From Paenibacillus sp. Soil750 (GTDB taxonomy: Bacteria; Bacillota; Bacilli; Paenibacillales; NBRC-103111): DNA of 64,000 nucleotides. Within the stretch, counting starts at the first letter, position 1. Each line of letters begins with the position of its first letter. The notes below the pieces were generated by a model. The model made no database searches, was not told the DNA's origin, and saw nothing but the letters and a program-made list of their open reading frames with translations. Position numbers and translations under genes: made by a program. The DNA lies in the NCBI RefSeq assembly GCF_001428045.1, contig NZ_LMSD01000002.1:124812-188811 (forward strand). Reading direction: 5' to 3'. Positions 16,416 to 25,266 of this stretch are shown here, piece by piece.

Positions 16416-17921
16416 TCACGCCGTTGTCGTCGCGCGATCCTTCCCTTTGTCAGCTTCCCCTGCGTTCTTGTTGGCGGCCTCACGATCTTGCTGCATATCA
16501 GCGACCGTTTTCACCTTCACACGAGCAGCCCCTTCATAGTCACGCGTCGGAATGAGGTTCCCTGCTGCAAGACGCTGTTTGGCTTCAGCAATTGCCGCAC
16601 CATATTGCGGCAGCCATGCCTCTTGTGCAACCAACATTTCGTCTACCATTTGCCAAATTTCCTTCGGATTGCAAACAGCTCCAACGAGCGGATCCATCAT
16701 AAACGCTTGACGCAGCAGCTTATCATCTCCATGAACTGCTGCTTCTACAGCTAAGCGCTGAACGGAGATACTGACATTACATATCGCCGCTGGGCCCAAT
16801 GGCAGCTCACCGACATGCGGCATCGAGATGCCGTTGCGATCGACATAGCCTGGTGCTTCAATAATCGCATCATCAGGTAAATTCGAAATCACACCTTTAT
16901 TCACTAAGTTAAAATGACCACGATATACGCGCCCTGTTTCTAGTCCCTCAATAATGTAGGAACCATGCTCTTCGCTGCGCTTCTCGCTCGCATAGACGAA
17001 TGCGGGATCCTTCATCCAGTTCGGGAAATCGGTTTCGAACCAACGTCGTCCCTCCGTGCACACACGTAAGTAACCGCCTGTTTCACCATTAATCCAAGAC
17101 CCCATATCAATCCAATCCCCAATTTCACTTGCCCGTTTCCGATACCAAGGAACATATTCACTCAAATGTCCATTGGACTCCGTGCTATAGTAGCCAAAGC
17201 GGCGCAGCATATCAATGCGAACTTTCTCTGTTCGTGCATACACGGCATGATTTTCAAATGCTTCTAATAAGCCTGCTGTCAAATCCTTCCCCTCATGGGA
17301 AGCTTGGATATACCATGTTTGATGATTAATGCCTGCGCATATAATGTCAACGTCTTTCTTATCCAAGCCATAAACATTTGCGATTTGATGATGTCCATGT
17401 TGTACACCATGGCAAAGGCCAATCGTACGAACGCCGCCATACTTATTACAAGCCCAAGTCAACATGGCCATTGGGTTTGCATAATTCAACAATGTGACAT
17501 CAGGCGCTGCAACCTCGCGAATATCTTGGCAGATACGAAGCATTTCAGATATGCCACGTTGACCGTACATGATGCCACCCGCACACAATGTATCACCTAC
17601 GCATTGATCCACACCATATTTCAAAGGAATGTCCACATCCGTTGCAAAAGCCTCTAAACCGCCTACACGAATTGTACAAAGTACGTATTTGGCGCCTTCT
17701 AACGCTTCCCTGCGATCTGTCGTCGCTTGGATCTGAATCGATAAGCCATTCTCATGGATATCACGTTGGCATAGCTCCGTCACCATCTCTAAATTGTGTG
17801 GATTAATGTCTGTAAAAGCCACTTGGATATTATGAAATTCTGGTACAGCTAATAAATCTCTAAGTAGTCCACGAGTGAAACCAATACTGCCTGCGCCAAT
17901 GAATACTACCTTAAATGCCAT
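16416..17921 (-). CDS. Glycoside hydrolase family 4 enzyme (alpha-galactosidase/alpha-galacturonidase group)
   Basis: 501 residues from ATG at 17921 (AGAGGGCG upstream). The N-terminal Rossmann fold FIGAGSIGFTRGLLRDLLAV binds NAD; the GH4 metal and catalytic region is seen in NYANPMAMLTWACNKYGG, GLCHGVQHGHHQIA and CAGINHQTWYIQ, which supply the Cys and His that hold Mn. GH4 enzymes work by an oxidation-elimination mechanism. MelA-like members cleave alpha-galactosides and LplD-like ones alpha-galacturonides; pectin-related neighbours favour the latter, but the sequence alone does not decide. A charged, Ala/Lys/Thr-rich C-terminal tail of about 25 residues is unusual. Confidence 0.85.
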   Translation of the reverse strand: MAFKVVFIGAGSIGFTRGLLRDLLAVPEFHNIQVAFTDINPHNLEMVTELCQRDIHENGLSIQIQATTDRREALEGAKYVLCTIRVGGLEAFATDVDIPLKYGVDQCVGDTLCAGGIMYGQRGISEMLRICQDIREVAAPDVTLLNYANPMAMLTWACNKYGGVRTIGLCHGVQHGHHQIANVYGLDKKDVDIICAGINHQTWYIQASHEGKDLTAGLLEAFENHAVYARTEKVRIDMLRRFGYYSTESNGHLSEYVPWYRKRASEIGDWIDMGSWINGETGGYLRVCTEGRRWFETDFPNWMKDPAFVYASEKRSEEHGSYIIEGLETGRVYRGHFNLVNKGVISNLPDDAIIEAPGYVDRNGISMPHVGELPLGPAAICNVSISVQRLAVEAAVHGDDKLLRQAFMMDPLVGAVCNPKEIWQMVDEMLVAQEAWLPQYGAAIAEAKQRLAAGNLIPTRDYEGAARVKVKTVADMQQDREAANKNAGEADKGKDRATTTA

Positions 17922-17975
17922 ATTTATCGCCCTCTCTATCACTTCGTCTATGCTTCACATTGTACCAAGCAAAGA

Positions 17976-17991
17976 GAGAAAACGTTATCAA
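17976..17991. promoter_or_regulatory. Possible cre-like site upstream of the GH4 gene
   Basis: GAGAAAACGTTATCAA matches 14 of 16 cre positions, failing at the first two. It lies about 55 bases upstream of the GH4 start in the promoter region. Confidence 0.3.
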
Positions 17992-18027
17992 ATTCCTAAC
18001 TAATTCACATATCAATTGTCAAAAATC

Positions 18028-18939
18028 CTAACTTCCTTCAGGATACATATGTTTGTGCGTGTTCATCGATTTGCGATAATCCGTAGGAGTTAAGTTCGTG
18101 TGCGCCTTGAATAACAGATGAAAATACTGACGGCTACCCACCCCGATATAATCAGAAATATCCGCAATCGGAATGTCTGTTTCGAGCAGCAGCATTTGTG
18201 CTTTTTCCATTCTGATTTCCGTTAAGTACGCCATTAAGGTTTGTCCAGTCACCGCTTTGAAAATGCGCTGTAAGTAGCCTGGATGCAAATTCACAGCCCC
18301 TGCTATTTCTTTCACTTGAATCTCGCGATCGTAATTTTGATGCATATAATCCATGCTTTTCTTCACATACCATTCACTTTGTACCAAACTACTGCTTGCG
18401 GATTCACGCCGTAAACGGGCGATTCGGATCAGCAGTTGCGCAAACAACAGTTGAATCATGGACTCGCTCTTGTCAGCCGGCTTATCCAGCTCAAGCACCA
18501 AACTTTTCATCACATGATATACTTCATCTGGATCACGCAGCACTAAATAAGCGGTCTGAATTTCTAATAAAGAGTTCAGCTGTTTCTCTTCCGCGGCAAG
18601 CTGTTGTAAGGAGGGCATCACGCCCTGATGCGGAGTAAACCGAAATTCCACATTAAGCATCCGACACGGCTCATCATCTTCAACAATAAGTCGATGAGCA
18701 ATATTGGCATTGAGAAGAATGAACTCCCCTTTTTTCAATCTAACTCGTTCAGTTCGTGTTGGTGAAAGCTGTATCTCTATCTCACAAAAGCCTTGTATGG
18801 TATACATGATCTCAGTCGCATCATGTCGGTGAAAGGGCATATGGAAGCCTTGCCATTGTTTAAAATAATAAGCAACCACCTGTGGATGACAGGGGTGATT
18901 CGGTAACAAACCAGGAAATAATCTTGTCGATTGTGGCAT
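18028..18939 (-). CDS. AraC-family regulator with cupin sensor
   Basis: 303 residues: an N-terminal cupin-like domain (HRHDATEIMYTIQGFCEIEI, then GEFILLNANIAHRL) and a C-terminal AraC helix-turn-helix pair (IQVKEIAGAVNLHPGYLQRI ... IGVGSRQYFHLLFKAHTNLT). ATG at 18939 follows AAAGGAGCCCCTG. It is upstream of and on the same strand as the GH4 gene, about 100 bases apart, so it is probably the local regulator of the glycosidase. Confidence 0.88.
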   Translation of the reverse strand: MPQSTRLFPGLLPNHPCHPQVVAYYFKQWQGFHMPFHRHDATEIMYTIQGFCEIEIQLSPTRTERVRLKKGEFILLNANIAHRLIVEDDEPCRMLNVEFRFTPHQGVMPSLQQLAAEEKQLNSLLEIQTAYLVLRDPDEVYHVMKSLVLELDKPADKSESMIQLLFAQLLIRIARLRRESASSSLVQSEWYVKKSMDYMHQNYDREIQVKEIAGAVNLHPGYLQRIFKAVTGQTLMAYLTEIRMEKAQMLLLETDIPIADISDYIGVGSRQYFHLLFKAHTNLTPTDYRKSMNTHKHMYPEGS

Positions 18940-18998
18940 CAGGGGCTCCTTTCCATCCGTTCATATGGTCATTGTACTCCCCTGCCTTCAAAAAGAAA

Positions 18999-19020
18999 AT
19001 CCCTTCCAATGGAAGGGATT
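18999..19020 (-). terminator. Hairpin terminator of the 54-residue gene
   Basis: A 10-bp stem AATCCCTTCC with a three-base turn, followed on the minus strand by TTCTTTTTG. It is 12 bases past the stop of the small gene at 19033. Confidence 0.65.
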
Positions 19021-19032
19021 CAACTGCATCCT

Positions 19033-19197
19033 TTAGTCTCGATCTGTATAATCATCATCTGAAAATGGATGACTTAAATTATCCATAATTTCCGCAACGG
19101 CATCACTTAACATATCAGTCGGAGTTGTATCTTCTTCTTCTGGCAGTGTCGGAATTGTATCATTGCAAACGTGGTCGAAATAGTGACTTTTGTCCAT
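19033..19197 (-). CDS. Small acidic protein (54 aa), unknown function
   Basis: ATG at 19197 with AAGGAGGAGG nine bases upstream encodes MDKSHYFDHVCNDTIPTLPE and ends SHPFSDDDYTDRD. It is strongly acidic and has no hydrophobic helix. The excellent ribosome site and following terminator argue for a real gene. I do not recognise a family. Confidence 0.6.
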   Translation of the reverse strand: MDKSHYFDHVCNDTIPTLPEEEDTTPTDMLSDAVAEIMDNLSHPFSDDDYTDRD

Positions 19198-19328
19198 CGA
19201 TGTATGCCTCCTCCTTATTAATTTCCTAATAGCTGTGCCCGTTTGCTTGTTTTGTACACTTTCCGCTCACTTTATTCACAACTTCCCTAATTTCTACAAA
19301 TCGCACACAAGATCTCCTTGCCTAAATG

Positions 19329-19370
19329 GTTGATATGAAGTAAATTAAACCTATATGAACGTATATCAAC
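19329..19370. promoter_or_regulatory. Inverted repeat in the kduI promoter region
   Basis: GTTGATAT at 19329-19336 and ATATCAAC at 19363-19370 form a perfect 8-base inverted repeat with half-site starts 34 bases apart, ending 33 bases before kduI. This suits a pair of operator half-sites, possibly for the DeoR regulator encoded in the same operon. Confidence 0.35.
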
Positions 19371-19402
19371 ACAAATAAACCAACTCAAGGAGAGATTAAT
19401 CC

Positions 19403-20236
19403 ATGGATATCCGCTATGCATCACACCCGAATGAAGTTAAACAATTTGATACTGAACGTTTACAAGCTGAATTTCAAATTCAATCCTTATTTACAGAAAA
19501 CCAAGTGACATTAGTTTACTCCCACGTTGACCGTTTTATTATTGGCGGAGTTTTGCCTACAACTGAAACGCTTAAATTAGAAGCTGACACGAAAGAAATG
19601 GCTGCTGACTACTTCTTAGAGCGCCGCGAAATCGGTATTATCAATGTTGGAGCAAGAGGTACAATCACTGTTGATGGTACAGCGTACACAATGGATTCCA
19701 AAGACTGTATTTACATCGGACTTGGTTCCAAAGAAATTTCTTTCGCAAGCGATGACGCAGCGAACCCAGCGAAGTTCTACTTCAACTCCACACCAGCTCA
19801 CACAACGTACCCAACTGTGAAAGTAGCGATTAGCGAAGCGACACCTGCTCACCTCGGCAGCATCAATACTTCCAATGAGCGTACGATTTATAAATACATC
19901 CACTTGGACGGTATTCAAAGCTGTCAACTTGTTATGGGTATGACATTATTGAAGCCAGGCAACATGTGGAATACAATGCCGACTCATACACACAACCGTC
20001 GTTCCGAGGTTTATTTCTATTTTGACATGCCAGAAGATGCAGTTGTCTTCCACATGATGGGTGAGCCACAACAAACTCGTCACGTTGTTATGCGCAATGA
20101 GCAAGCTGTCATCTCACCAAGCTGGTCCATCCACAGCGGTGTTGGTACGAACAACTACACATTCATTTGGGGTATGGCTGGCGAAAATCAAATGTTCAAC
20201 GATATGGACGCAGTTGCTATGCAAGATTTGAAATAA
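19403..20236 (+). CDS. kduI: 5-dehydro-4-deoxy-D-glucuronate isomerase
   Basis: 277 residues, the usual KduI length. The zinc-binding motif MPTHTHNRRSEVYFYFDMPE is intact near residue 195, and the N-terminal MDIRYASHPNEVKQFDTERL is typical. KduI converts 5-keto-4-deoxyuronate, made when unsaturated uronates from pectin or glycosaminoglycans open, to 3-deoxy-D-glycero-2,5-hexodiulosonate, the substrate of KduD. ATG at 19403 follows AAGGAGAGATTAATCC. It is the first gene of an operon with a DeoR regulator, kduD and a TIM-barrel protein. Confidence 0.95.
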   Translation: MDIRYASHPNEVKQFDTERLQAEFQIQSLFTENQVTLVYSHVDRFIIGGVLPTTETLKLEADTKEMAADYFLERREIGIINVGARGTITVDGTAYTMDSKDCIYIGLGSKEISFASDDAANPAKFYFNSTPAHTTYPTVKVAISEATPAHLGSINTSNERTIYKYIHLDGIQSCQLVMGMTLLKPGNMWNTMPTHTHNRRSEVYFYFDMPEDAVVFHMMGEPQQTRHVVMRNEQAVISPSWSIHSGVGTNNYTFIWGMAGENQMFNDMDAVAMQDLK

Positions 20237-20270
20237 TCGGTACTCCCATTAGAAGAACGGATGAATCCCG

Positions 20271-21026
20271 ATGAATCCATTACGTAGATATGAAACGATC
20301 ATGGAAGTTTTACTCGCTCAGAAAGAAGTCACTGTGAATGAGCTGAGTGAACGTCTACAAGTAACAGGAAAAACCATTCGCGAAGATTTAGCCAAACTGG
20401 AAGAAAAGGGGCTGCTTATCCGCATTCATGGCGGTGCTTTGCTAGCTCAAAGTGACCAATTAGGCATTCTCTCTGCGAAAGAACCGAATATTAAACATGC
20501 GGACAAGAAATCGGAGATTGCTTCTCTCGCACTCCGATACATCCAACCTCGCGATATTATCGCACTGGATGGTGGCTCGACAACGCTTGAAATTGCTAGG
20601 CGGCTGGATAATCAGGCGCTTACCGTTGTAACTAACGATCTTTACATTATTTCTGAACTTGTCCACAAGGATGAAATTCGGCTTGTCGTGCCAGGTGGCT
20701 ATCGACTGCGCAACATGCTTGCCGGCCCCGAAGCCGTAGACTATGTACGCGGCCTCAACATTCAGAAATCGTTTATTTCTGCCACTGGGGTGCACCTGCA
20801 GCATGGCTTTACGATTTATACAAATGATCTTGTCGAGTATAAACGTGCATTAATCAGCTCCAGCGCAACCGTCTATGGGGTTATCGATCATTTCAAATTC
20901 GGGCAATGTGCGTTACGAACTTTCGCATCCCTTTCTGAGGTTGCTATGATTCTAACCGATAGCGGGTTGACAGAAGAAACGGCTCAGCAGTTCCGCGAAA
21001 CAGGCATCCAGATTGAAACACGTTAA
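20271..21026 (+). CDS. DeoR-family transcriptional regulator
   Basis: 251 residues: N-terminal winged helix (YETIMEVLLAQKEVTVNELS ... KTIREDLAKLEEKGLLIRIH GG) and the DeoR sugar-phosphate sensor domain with DGGSTTLEIARRL and VTNDLYIISEL. DeoR proteins repress sugar operons and respond to a phosphorylated intermediate. It lies between kduI (34 bases) and kduD (54 bases), so it probably controls this uronate operon. The ribosome site is weak. Confidence 0.88.
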   Translation: MNPLRRYETIMEVLLAQKEVTVNELSERLQVTGKTIREDLAKLEEKGLLIRIHGGALLAQSDQLGILSAKEPNIKHADKKSEIASLALRYIQPRDIIALDGGSTTLEIARRLDNQALTVVTNDLYIISELVHKDEIRLVVPGGYRLRNMLAGPEAVDYVRGLNIQKSFISATGVHLQHGFTIYTNDLVEYKRALISSSATVYGVIDHFKFGQCALRTFASLSEVAMILTDSGLTEETAQQFRETGIQIETR

Positions 21027-21080
21027 GAGCAAGTTGCAAGGTTGAAACCTATCATTTCTTTTTTAGAAAAGGAGTACGTT

Positions 21081-21833
21081 ATGACACTTTTTAATCTATC
21101 GGGAAAAACAGCATTCGTTACAGGCGCTTCAGGCGGCCTAGGCCAAGCTATGGCGATCGGACTTGCAGAAGCAGGCGCAAACGTCATCGCGGTTTCCTCT
21201 TCTGAAAGCGTTCAAACTGTTGAAGCAATCCGCGCATTAGGCGGTAAAGCCGAGCTTATCGCTGCAGATCTAAGCAATGAAAACATCCTTGAGGATGTCG
21301 TCGCTAGAGCGATTGGCATTTACGGCAGCATCGATATCCTAGTAAATAACGCGGGTATTATCCGTCGTACTCCAGCTGTTGACCATGCGCGTCAAGATTG
21401 GCACGATGTTATTGACCTGAACTTGAACTCGGCATTCTTCCTATGCCAGCTGATTGGTCGTCATATGATCGAGCGCGGCAGCGGTAAAATCGTGAACATT
21501 GCTTCCATGTTGACGTATCAAGGCGGAATTAACGTGCCAGGTTACACAGCTAGTAAGCATGCGATTGCAGGTGTGACGAAAGCATTAGCGAACGAATGGG
21601 CTGGAAAAGGCATCCAAATCAATGCCATCGCACCAGGCTATATGACGACGAATAACACAGCTCCAATTCTCAAAGATGAGAAACGTACTGCTTCTATCAC
21701 GGAGCGTATTCCAGCGGGTCGTTGGGGTTCACCTGAAGATTTGAAAGGTCCTGTTGTATTCTTGTCTTCGGGCGCTTCCGATTATATGAACGGTCACGTA
21801 CTATGCGTGGACGGCGGATGGATGGCCAGATAG
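21081..21833 (+). CDS. kduD: 2-dehydro-3-deoxy-D-gluconate 5-dehydrogenase (KduD, SDR family)
   Basis: 250 residues from ATG at 21081 (AAAAGGAG upstream; the frame is open to 21042). It is a short-chain dehydrogenase with the NAD site FVTGASGGLGQAMA, the NNAG motif (LVNNAGIIRR), catalytic Ser in NIASMLTYQGG and the YxxxK pair in YTASKHAIAG. The sequence start LFNLSGKTAFVTG and C-terminal DGGWMAR match KduD. It converts the KduI product to 2-keto-3-deoxygluconate. No kdgK or kdgA is in the window. Confidence 0.9.
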   Translation: MTLFNLSGKTAFVTGASGGLGQAMAIGLAEAGANVIAVSSSESVQTVEAIRALGGKAELIAADLSNENILEDVVARAIGIYGSIDILVNNAGIIRRTPAVDHARQDWHDVIDLNLNSAFFLCQLIGRHMIERGSGKIVNIASMLTYQGGINVPGYTASKHAIAGVTKALANEWAGKGIQINAIAPGYMTTNNTAPILKDEKRTASITERIPAGRWGSPEDLKGPVVFLSSGASDYMNGHVLCVDGGWMAR

Positions 21834-22667
21834 ATGGGTATCGGGACACTCGCTCATACCGTCGGCCATCTGCCCTTGAAGGAATTGACCGCGAAGTTAA
21901 GCGGACGAGGGATTGACTTCGTTCAATTAGCACTCAGTAAAGCGATTAGCGATTATGATTTAAGTCTTGGGAAATTAAGCCCAGCTCTCGCCAATCATAT
22001 TGGCGAGCAATTTCATCGCGCAGGCGTGCGGATTGGCGTGCTCGGATGCTACATCAATCCCATTCATCCCGATCCGCAGCAGCGTCGTTATGAAATCGAT
22101 AGATTCAAAGAGCATTTGCGTTACGCCCGTGATTTCGGAACGTCCATTGTGGCGACTGAAACAGGTGATCTAACAACGTATCTTGCAGAGGATGCTAACG
22201 GGTATGAGGCCAAAGGATGGTCCATCCTGAAGCAAACGGTTGAGGAATTAGCAGAAGAGGCCGAGCGTTGGGGTGTTCACATCGGATTAGAGCCGGTTGT
22301 CACACATACTTTGTCTAGCACAGAGAAAATGGCGCAAATCTTAGCTGAAGTGCCTTCCAGCACATTAGGTGTTGTTTTCGATCCGGTTAATCTGATTCCG
22401 CCAACTGTGGTTGAGCCACGAGATCAAGAAGCTTTCTTGGATCATGCCTTCGCAACTTTTGGCAGCCGAATTGTGCTGACTCATTTGAAAGATTATGTTG
22501 TGGACAATGGTCGAAAGAATGAAATTGAGTCCGGTAAAGGGATATTCGAGACAGCCTCTTTCTTGGCAAAGCTTCACTCGAATAAGCCTGGAGTCGACAT
22601 TTCGTTAGAGCGGCTCCAAGATCATACGATTGAAGAAACGTTCTCGTACGTGAGAAGCCTGCTATAG
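21834..22667 (+). CDS. Sugar phosphate isomerase/epimerase-like TIM-barrel protein
   Basis: 277 residues of the AP endonuclease family 2 barrel. Probable metal ligands are visible: Glu in IVATETGDL, Glu in IGLEPVVTHT, Asp and Asn in GVVFDPVNLIPP, His in VLTHLKDYVVDNG and Glu in DISLERLQD. The start codon directly follows the kduD stop with no gap, so expression is coupled. A role in isomerising a uronate or ketose intermediate fits the operon, but the substrate cannot be read from the sequence. Confidence 0.82.
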   Translation: MGIGTLAHTVGHLPLKELTAKLSGRGIDFVQLALSKAISDYDLSLGKLSPALANHIGEQFHRAGVRIGVLGCYINPIHPDPQQRRYEIDRFKEHLRYARDFGTSIVATETGDLTTYLAEDANGYEAKGWSILKQTVEELAEEAERWGVHIGLEPVVTHTLSSTEKMAQILAEVPSSTLGVVFDPVNLIPPTVVEPRDQEAFLDHAFATFGSRIVLTHLKDYVVDNGRKNEIESGKGIFETASFLAKLHSNKPGVDISLERLQDHTIEETFSYVRSLL

Positions 22668-22675
22668 TGAATCGC

Positions 22676-22711
22676 CCCCCGACATCTCTCAATAGAGAGG
22701 TTTCGGGGGGT
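22676..22711 (+). terminator. Terminator of the kdu operon
   Basis: CCCCCCGA pairs with TCGGGGGG, with an inner CTCTC/GAGAG stem, followed by TTCTTTTTA. It starts eight bases after the last gene of the kdu operon. Confidence 0.9.
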
Positions 22712-22751
22712 TCTTTTTACACCACACATTGGAACGCGGTCGCTTCGCTTC

Positions 22752-23225
22752 TTACTTTTTAATATCCGCATCGGTAAGCACTTCGAATTGTTCGCCTAGG
22801 TGCTGTTGCAGCGCCTTCAAGGTCGCCACTCCAACGGCAATATCCTCCTCGCCAGCCCCTCCGCTCACGCCAACCCCGCCAATAACTTGACCGTTAACCA
22901 CGATAGGAAAGCCACCTACGAAAATCGCAAACTTCCCCGGCATCATGGCATGAATGCCAAACGCTTCCCCATGGATCGTCGCTGGCCCGCCAGGCTGATT
23001 AAACAAGTGTGTAGAACGTCTATGCCCACTTGCCGTAAAAGCTTTCGCCATTGCCAACTCAGGGCTCGTATTGCGTGCACCGTTCATTCGCTCTAATGCC
23101 AACAAATAACCGCCTTCGTCAACGATACAAATCGTTTCTGCCGCCTGAGCCTCCTCCGCAGCTTGAATACCAGCAGCAATCATCACCTTCGCTTCCTCGA
23201 TTTCTAGCTTCAAGACGGTTCTCAT
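22752..23225 (-). CDS. GlcG/HbpS-type (DUF336) protein
   Basis: 157 residues with the family pattern: VMIAAGIQAAEEAQAAETIC at the start, DEGGYLLALERMNGA, FGIHAMMPGKFAIFVGGFPI and VIGGVGVSGGAGEEDIAVG at the end. Members include the haem-binding HbpS and GlcG-like proteins of unknown role that often accompany hydroxyacid or diol metabolism. ATG at 23225 follows AAGGAGGATATGCATC. It converges on the kdu operon. Confidence 0.85.
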   Translation of the reverse strand: MRTVLKLEIEEAKVMIAAGIQAAEEAQAAETICIVDEGGYLLALERMNGARNTSPELAMAKAFTASGHRRSTHLFNQPGGPATIHGEAFGIHAMMPGKFAIFVGGFPIVVNGQVIGGVGVSGGAGEEDIAVGVATLKALQQHLGEQFEVLTDADIKK

Positions 23226-23361
23226 GATGCATATCCTCCTTAGTCGAACCTATCCGCTTGGCACATAACCATCTCACCTTCGGCACTTTTTCCATTTATA
23301 TGAGGTTTTAGGCGAAAAAAGTCGCATGAGTGACTAGCTAACGAGAATTTTGGCATAAAAA

Positions 23362-23403
23362 AAAGCCCTCACCATCTCCATGAATGGAGACTAGATAGGC
23401 TTT
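23362..23403 (-). terminator. Terminator of the 71-residue protein gene
   Basis: AAAGCC pairs with GGCTTT, with an inner CATCTCCAT/ATGGAGA stem; the minus strand continues with eight T residues. It lies just past the stop at 23414. Confidence 0.75.
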
Positions 23404-23413
23404 GTCGTGTCAG

Positions 23414-23629
23414 TTACTTACTCGGCTGTTGCGCGCGAGCTGGTCGGGTCGGACGTTCTACCCAGTTCTCACGGCTCATGCGCTTCACTTGATTAATTGG
23501 ATTCGAAAGATCAATCACTTCCGCTTTAAAAGGTTGCTCTGCTGCAAGCTTCTCTTTGTAGCTTGTTCCAGGTGCAGGCCCGCCTCCACCATTCCGTTTT
23601 CCCTTGTTCCATACGCGATTCTTGCTCAT
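23414..23629 (-). CDS. Small basic protein (71 aa), unknown function
   Basis: ATG at 23629 lies ten bases downstream of GGTGGAG. The product is basic, Gly-, Arg- and Pro-rich and low in hydrophobic residues (MSKNRVWNKGKRNGGGG ... RPTRPARAQQPSK), suggesting a disordered nucleic-acid- or surface-binding protein. Its terminator supports it as an independent gene. I do not recognise the family. Confidence 0.6.
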   Translation of the reverse strand: MSKNRVWNKGKRNGGGGPAPGTSYKEKLAAEQPFKAEVIDLSNPINQVKRMSRENWVERPTRPARAQQPSK

Positions 23630-23750
23630 GCCACCACTCCACCGTTTTTTGTTTAAGTGTAATGGCAGTCGCCAAAAAACGCAAATGTGGTTTTCAGCAT
23701 GACGCTGGTTGGATGCGCGGACACCCTACCTCCTACCACTCGATTTGCAA

Positions 23751-23940
23751 AATTAATGGAAAACATGTAGCTAATTTCACGCTAAATCGCTGATTAAAGA
23801 GATTAACTGGAAAACCTACAGCTAATCTTCACCGATTGGTTGAAATCAAACCAAATCGCTGAAATTAACTACATGAAATCCAGTTATTTCAGATTTTTCG
23901 TGGATATTCAGTGAAATTAACTGTACTTTTTCCAGTTAAT
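23751..23940. repeat. Degenerate AT-rich hairpin array (array C), about four units
   Basis: Four imperfect hairpins begin with ATTAA-type arms at 23752, 23802, 23864 and 23916, spacings of 50, 62 and 52 bases. The clearest is GATTAACTG ... CAGCTAATC at 23801-23827 (8 of 9 pairs), and the last is ATTAACTG ... CAGTTAAT. The linkers share AATCGCTGA. No credible gene lies in 23630-24054. Confidence 0.5.
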
Positions 23941-23964
23941 GGCGCGAGTGATGATGGGGCATGA

Positions 23965-24019
23965 CCCGTTTGATTAGGTGAGCCCCGTTCGATACGGGAA
24001 GTCCGTTTAATTTGGCGAG
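23965..24019. repeat. Three short direct repeats of 18-19 bases
   Basis: Three units begin CCGTTTGATTAGG, CCGTTCGATACGG and CCGTTTAATTTGG at 23966, 23985 and 24003, each followed by a short purine-rich stretch such as TGAGC or CGAGC. They lie between array C and the end of the luciferase-like gene. Confidence 0.4.
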
Positions 24020-24054
24020 CGCATCTGACAATAGGAGCACAGGCTCCCATATCT

Positions 24055-25056
24055 CTACAGATCGAACGCCTTCGCCAGCAAACGATACGAATGCAAGCGA
24101 GCTTCGATGTTATGAATCGGCGAAACGACCATGATTTCATCCGCTTGATAAGCTTCATTCAACTTCAAGATCTCTTCCTTCACTTGCTTCGGCGTACCAA
24201 CAATTCGTCTGTGACGACCATCACGAATCATGGCATAGTCATTCTCCGTATACGGGTAATTGAGCGCCGTATTCACGGAAGGGAATGAGGGAAGCAGCAT
24301 GCCGCGACCTAAAGACAAGAAGAACAAGTCTGTGCTAAGCGCCAGTTGATTGGCTTCTTCTTCCGTGTCTGCACAGATGACCAAAACAGCTGCTAGAGAG
24401 TGAGGCTTCTCATTCAGGATTGACGGTGTGAAATGCTCGCGATAAATTCGCAGTGCCTGCTCACAATCCGCGTTTCCAAAAAATTGCGCGAAACCGAAAG
24501 CCGCCCCTTGATCAGCAGCAATTCTTGCACTGTCGTAGGAAGATCCGAGCAGCCAAATCTCGGGTGCCGTCGGGATAATTGGTGATGCATGCAGTGCGGC
24601 GAACCTATGCCCCGCCGGAAGTGAATCATATAAATAACCCGTCAAATCAGCGATTTGCTGCGGGTATTGGTCAACACCTGTATATTTGCCCTCTTGCAGT
24701 GCACGCGTGGATATCGGCATACCGCCTGGTGCACGACCAAGCCCAACATCAATACGCCCCGGATGAAGAGCTTCTAACAAGCGGAAGTTTTCAGCAACTT
24801 TATATGCACTATAATGCGGCATCATGATGCCGCCAGAGCCTAGTCGGATGCGCTCTGTTTTGGCTGCCAAATGTGCGATTAGAACCTCTGGACTTGAATG
24901 CGCCAAGGCTTGTGAAGCATGATGCTCTGACACCCAGAATCGGCTGTAGCCAATTCGATCAGCTTCTTGTGCAAGTTCAGTCGTCTCGGCCAACGTCTGC
25001 GCGGCATTACGACCTTCTCCAATTTGCGATTGATCCAAAATACTTAATTTTAACAC
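24055..25056 (-). CDS. LLM-class (luciferase-like) flavin-dependent oxidoreductase
   Basis: 333 residues, single-component luciferase-like fold: MLKLSILDQSQIGEG at the start, the FWVSEHHASQALAHSSPEVL motif with its conserved His pair, LGSGGIMMPHYSAYKVAENF and PGRIDVGLGRAPGGMP, and a C-terminal IVGTPKQVKEEILKLNEAYQ typical of the family. Such enzymes use reduced FMN and oxygen on varied substrates; no substrate is suggested by the neighbours. The frame begins ATG at 25056 after GGAGGTGATTTCAAG. Confidence 0.88.
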   Translation of the reverse strand: MLKLSILDQSQIGEGRNAAQTLAETTELAQEADRIGYSRFWVSEHHASQALAHSSPEVLIAHLAAKTERIRLGSGGIMMPHYSAYKVAENFRLLEALHPGRIDVGLGRAPGGMPISTRALQEGKYTGVDQYPQQIADLTGYLYDSLPAGHRFAALHASPIIPTAPEIWLLGSSYDSARIAADQGAAFGFAQFFGNADCEQALRIYREHFTPSILNEKPHSLAAVLVICADTEEEANQLALSTDLFFLSLGRGMLLPSFPSVNTALNYPYTENDYAMIRDGRHRRIVGTPKQVKEEILKLNEAYQADEIMVVSPIHNIEARLHSYRLLAKAFDL

Positions 25057-25266
25057 TTGAAATCACCTCCACATAACTGTAACATAAAAAAGAACAGAAT
25101 AGCAAAAAACACGTATATCCACCTATTATCTTCTCCAGTTCACGATTTTAATGTGAAATTCACATGAACATTCATAAAGTGACAGAATCTCTTATTTTAC
25201 ACCTCTACCAAACTTATCCATAAGATGGTATTTTATTATATACATCCTAGCGAAGGAGAGATTGCC

